This document shows positions 43,082 to 44,855 of a stretch of 44,855 bases of DNA, in pieces. The position numbers and the translations under genes are program-made. Source of the DNA: CAYRML01 sp964425485. Its GTDB lineage: Bacteria > Bacillota > Dehalobacteriia > UBA4068. Location: the NCBI GenBank assembly GCA_964425485.1, contig CAYRML010000002.1:1-44855 (forward strand). The letters run 5' to 3'. Within the stretch, counting starts at the first letter, position 1. Each line of letters opens with the position of its first letter. The notes below the pieces were generated by a model. That model did not search any database and was not told the origin of the DNA. It worked only from the letters and a program-made list of their open reading frames with translations.

Positions 43082-43152
43082 GGCTTGGCCTTTCTTAATA
43101 TATTTCTCTCATTATACACCAGCGGCCGGCAGAATAAAAGTCCGTAACAGAG

Positions 43153-43181
43153 AAAAACAAAAGAGGGCTTTTTCAGCCCTC
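43153..43181 (-). terminator. Terminator overlapping the coiled-coil gene stop
   Basis: GAGGGC and GCCCTC form a six-pair stem whose loop contains the TGA stop codon at 43173-43175, followed by TTTTGTTTTT. Confidence 0.75.
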
Positions 43182-43418
43182 CAAACTTTTTTCCAGCTCC
43201 CGTATCCTTTTATTTTTTTCCCATAACAGCTGCGCATAGTGGCTGTTGGATTTTTGCAGGCGCTTTTTTTCCTGCATAAAACGCTGGTTTTCTCTTTTAT
43301 GCTCATTCTGCGATTGTTCCAGCAAAGTCATCAGTATGCGCCTGCTCATGCGCAAGCTGGTGATATTTTCCTGCAGCTGACGGATACACTCTTCATAGCG
43401 CGGATCTTCCTGGCTCAT
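43173..43418 (-). CDS. Small coiled-coil protein of unknown function
   Basis: An 81-residue charged protein starting MSQEDPRYEECIRQ, with AAGGA seven bases upstream; an in-frame extension to 43442 is less likely. It is predicted almost wholly helical with heptad-like repeats (about 10-78), rich in Glu, Gln, Arg and Lys, and it has no membrane segment. The stop codon lies in the terminator hairpin. It stands between the PHP gene and cobS. No known family was recognised. Coding is supported by the binding site, terminator and continuous coil pattern. Confidence 0.7.
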   Translation of the reverse strand: MSQEDPRYEECIRQLQENITSLRMSRRILMTLLEQSQNEHKRENQRFMQEKKRLQKSNSHYAQLLWEKNKRIRELEKSLEG

Positions 43419-43497
43419 AGGCAATTCCTTCTTCACCGGCAACAGCCCTTTCTCCCATTATTTATTAGTTATTATATGCGGAAAAGGCTTTGTTTAA

Positions 43498-44313
43498 TCA
43501 CCGATTGATTTCTCTTTTGGCCGCCAGCATTTCCACTTGCTGCAAAGGAGTGGTCTTGCAGCCCAACCGGCGGTCGGCGCGACCATGGAAATCCGATCCG
43601 CCGGTTATGGCTAAACGGAAATATTTGGCAAAACGCAAATATTTATTTTCCGCCTGACGATTATGCTCAGGATGATAAACCTCGATGCCGGCCAGTCCCA
43701 TATGAGCCAGCGGCCCGATCAAAGAATCAGGCACACCGGTGGCCGGATGCGCCAAAACGGCTGCTCCACCTACCCTTTGTATCACATCCACAGCCTCAAA
43801 GGGAGAAAATTTGACGCGCGGCACATAGGCCGGCATGCCTTTGGCCAAATATCTGCGGAAGGCATCCCTTTCCGTGGCCACATAGCCCCTGGACAGCATG
43901 GCTTTGGCGATATGCGGCCGCCCCACGGAGGCGCCCGCCTGCTTGATGATAGTCCCAGCATCGACAGGCACATGCAAAGCCGCCAGCTTTTCAGCTATAT
44001 TATAGCAGCGTTGCAGGCGCTCTTCCTGCAAGAAGAGCAGCCGTTCCCGAAACCACTTCTGGTGATAGTCGATCCAATAACCAAGTATATGCACATCCAC
44101 ACCCTGCCAGTCGGCAGAAAGCTCGATGCCAGGGATGAGCGGCAGGCCTTTTTCCTTTGCCTTTTGCTCGGCCTCGGCCAAACCGTCAACCGTATCATGA
44201 TCGGTGATGGCTACACCATCCAAACCAGCAGCCTGGGCCAGTTCGATGATCTCATCGATGTCGCATAAGCCGTCGGAGGCCGTGGTATGAATATGCATAT
44301 CAAAACCGGGCAT
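43498..44313 (-). CDS. PHP-domain phosphoesterase
   Basis: A 271-residue PHP protein related to the stand-alone phosphoesterases that act on 3',5'-nucleoside bisphosphates or RNA ends (for example YciV/RnaAM-like). Metal ligands appear in DMHIHTTASDG, AITDHDT, GIELSADW, VGRPHIAKA, VLAHPA, EVYHPEHN and GGSDFHGR, a full set. Two adjacent ATGs occur; the second is used at seven bases from AAAGGGG, while the first (44316) is also possible. It starts 26 bases after the dipeptidase stop. The substrate is inferred from the family only. Confidence 0.85.
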   Translation of the reverse strand: MPGFDMHIHTTASDGLCDIDEIIELAQAAGLDGVAITDHDTVDGLAEAEQKAKEKGLPLIPGIELSADWQGVDVHILGYWIDYHQKWFRERLLFLQEERLQRCYNIAEKLAALHVPVDAGTIIKQAGASVGRPHIAKAMLSRGYVATERDAFRRYLAKGMPAYVPRVKFSPFEAVDVIQRVGGAAVLAHPATGVPDSLIGPLAHMGLAGIEVYHPEHNRQAENKYLRFAKYFRLAITGGSDFHGRADRRLGCKTTPLQQVEMLAAKREINR

Positions 44314-44339
44314 CATGCCACCCCTTTCACAAATTGCTG

Positions 44340-44855
44340 TTATTCCCGGCACATCTCCCTTGTCGGCAGGACTTGCTGCAAAAAAGCGCGGAAATTTTCG
44401 CCGCTGATCTTATCTATTTCCTCTTGGCTGAAGCCGGCCTCGGCCAAAGCCTGCCATAAAAGCGGCAGATCTTGCACCCCTGCCAGGCCGGCAATATCGG
44501 CGCCATCAAAGTCGGAGCCGATACCGACAGCATCAATACCGGCCACTTCCACAGCATGGGCAATATGCCGCACCACGTCGCTGAGGTCGGCGCCGTCAGC
44601 ACGCAGAAAATCAGGCACAAAGGTAACACCAATGACGCCGCCAGCCTCGCCCAAAGCTCGCAGCTGGCGGTCATTAAGGTTGCGCTTATGCGGCAAAAGA
44701 GCGGCACAGGCCGCATGTGACACCATGATGGGCTGCTCGCTCTCTTCCAGCAGCTGCCAGAAGCCGTCTTCGGACATATGGGCCGCATCCAGCGCCACAT
44801 GCAGGCGATTGCACAAGCGCATGACCTGTTGCCCCAGCTTGGTTAGCCCGCCACT
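44340..44855 (-). CDS. Membrane dipeptidase-like M19 peptidase, C-terminal part (runs off the window)
   Basis: The last 171 residues of a renal-dipeptidase-type enzyme. The frame is open to the window edge with SGGLTKLGQQV, equivalent to the family's GLTPFG segment, so the start lies beyond 44855. Visible marks are VALDAAHMSEDGFW (zinc region), IMVSHAACAAL (zinc His), and IGSDFDGADIAGL with the conserved Asp. Family members cleave dipeptides, some with D residues; the substrate here is unknown. The PHP gene follows after 26 bases. Confidence 0.9.
   Translation of the reverse strand, partial: SGGLTKLGQQVMRLCNRLHVALDAAHMSEDGFWQLLEESEQPIMVSHAACAALLPHKRNLNDRQLRALGEAGGVIGVTFVPDFLRADGADLSDVVRHIAHAVEVAGIDAVGIGSDFDGADIAGLAGVQDLPLLWQALAEAGFSQEEIDKISGENFRAFLQQVLPTREMCRE

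Overview
The window is a 44.9 kb stretch of Bacillota-type chromosome, almost entirely housekeeping genes, with 41 protein genes of which 40 lie on the minus strand. The evidence for Bacillota is a CodY gene, T-box leaders on hisS and a trpB-like gene, PASTA repeats on the division transpeptidase, a PerR-type Fur protein, YlbF, LytR-CpsA-Psr, and strong AGGAGG ribosome binding sites with GTG and TTG starts. MurE carries the DNPR motif for meso-diaminopimelate. The sequence alone does not settle the class (Negativicutes or a Clostridia lineage are both possible). I saw no tRNA, rRNA, CRISPR array, prophage, insertion sequence or defence system.

Layout, read from high to low coordinates, the direction of transcription. 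44855-41687: partial dipeptidase, PHP phosphoesterase, small coiled-coil protein, cobS and cobC. 41582-34815: guaB, a cell-wall LCP ligase, radC and dnaE. 34592-32081: gdhA, a DUF1858 redox protein and a HAD phosphatase. 31908-30181: a Trp T-box and a TrpB2-type tryptophan synthase beta chain. 29216-29758: the only plus-strand gene, a LysM protein with a terminal zinc ribbon. 29054-26884: lplA, ylbF, perR and an FmdB-type zinc ribbon protein, then a membrane-anchored TPR protein. 25873-9273: the division and cell wall (dcw) cluster mraZ-rsmH-ftsL-pbp-murE-mraY-murD-ftsW-murG-murC-murB-murA-ftsQ-ftsZ, which lacks murF and ftsA. 9165-5467: codY, rel and dtd. 5406-1: two metallo-beta-lactamase-fold hydrolases, a His T-box with hisS-aspS, a 6S RNA gene and the start of pyrF.

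Functionally the dcw cluster makes lipid II precursors and the divisome. The flanks are rich in nutritional control: Rel ((p)ppGpp), CodY (GTP and branched-chain amino acids), GuaB (GTP supply), two T-boxes, 6S RNA, and a CodY-box-like site at gdhA. The most useful observations are the 6S RNA gene, the MraZ operator array, the Trp T-box on a TrpB2 gene, the missing murF and ftsA, a PerR-like operator at ylbF-perR, and the orphan LysM gene whose 3' end recurs 2.3 kb away. I found no convincing new multi-gene system; the less explained places are the gene-free stretches at 29759-30180 and 31909-32080.
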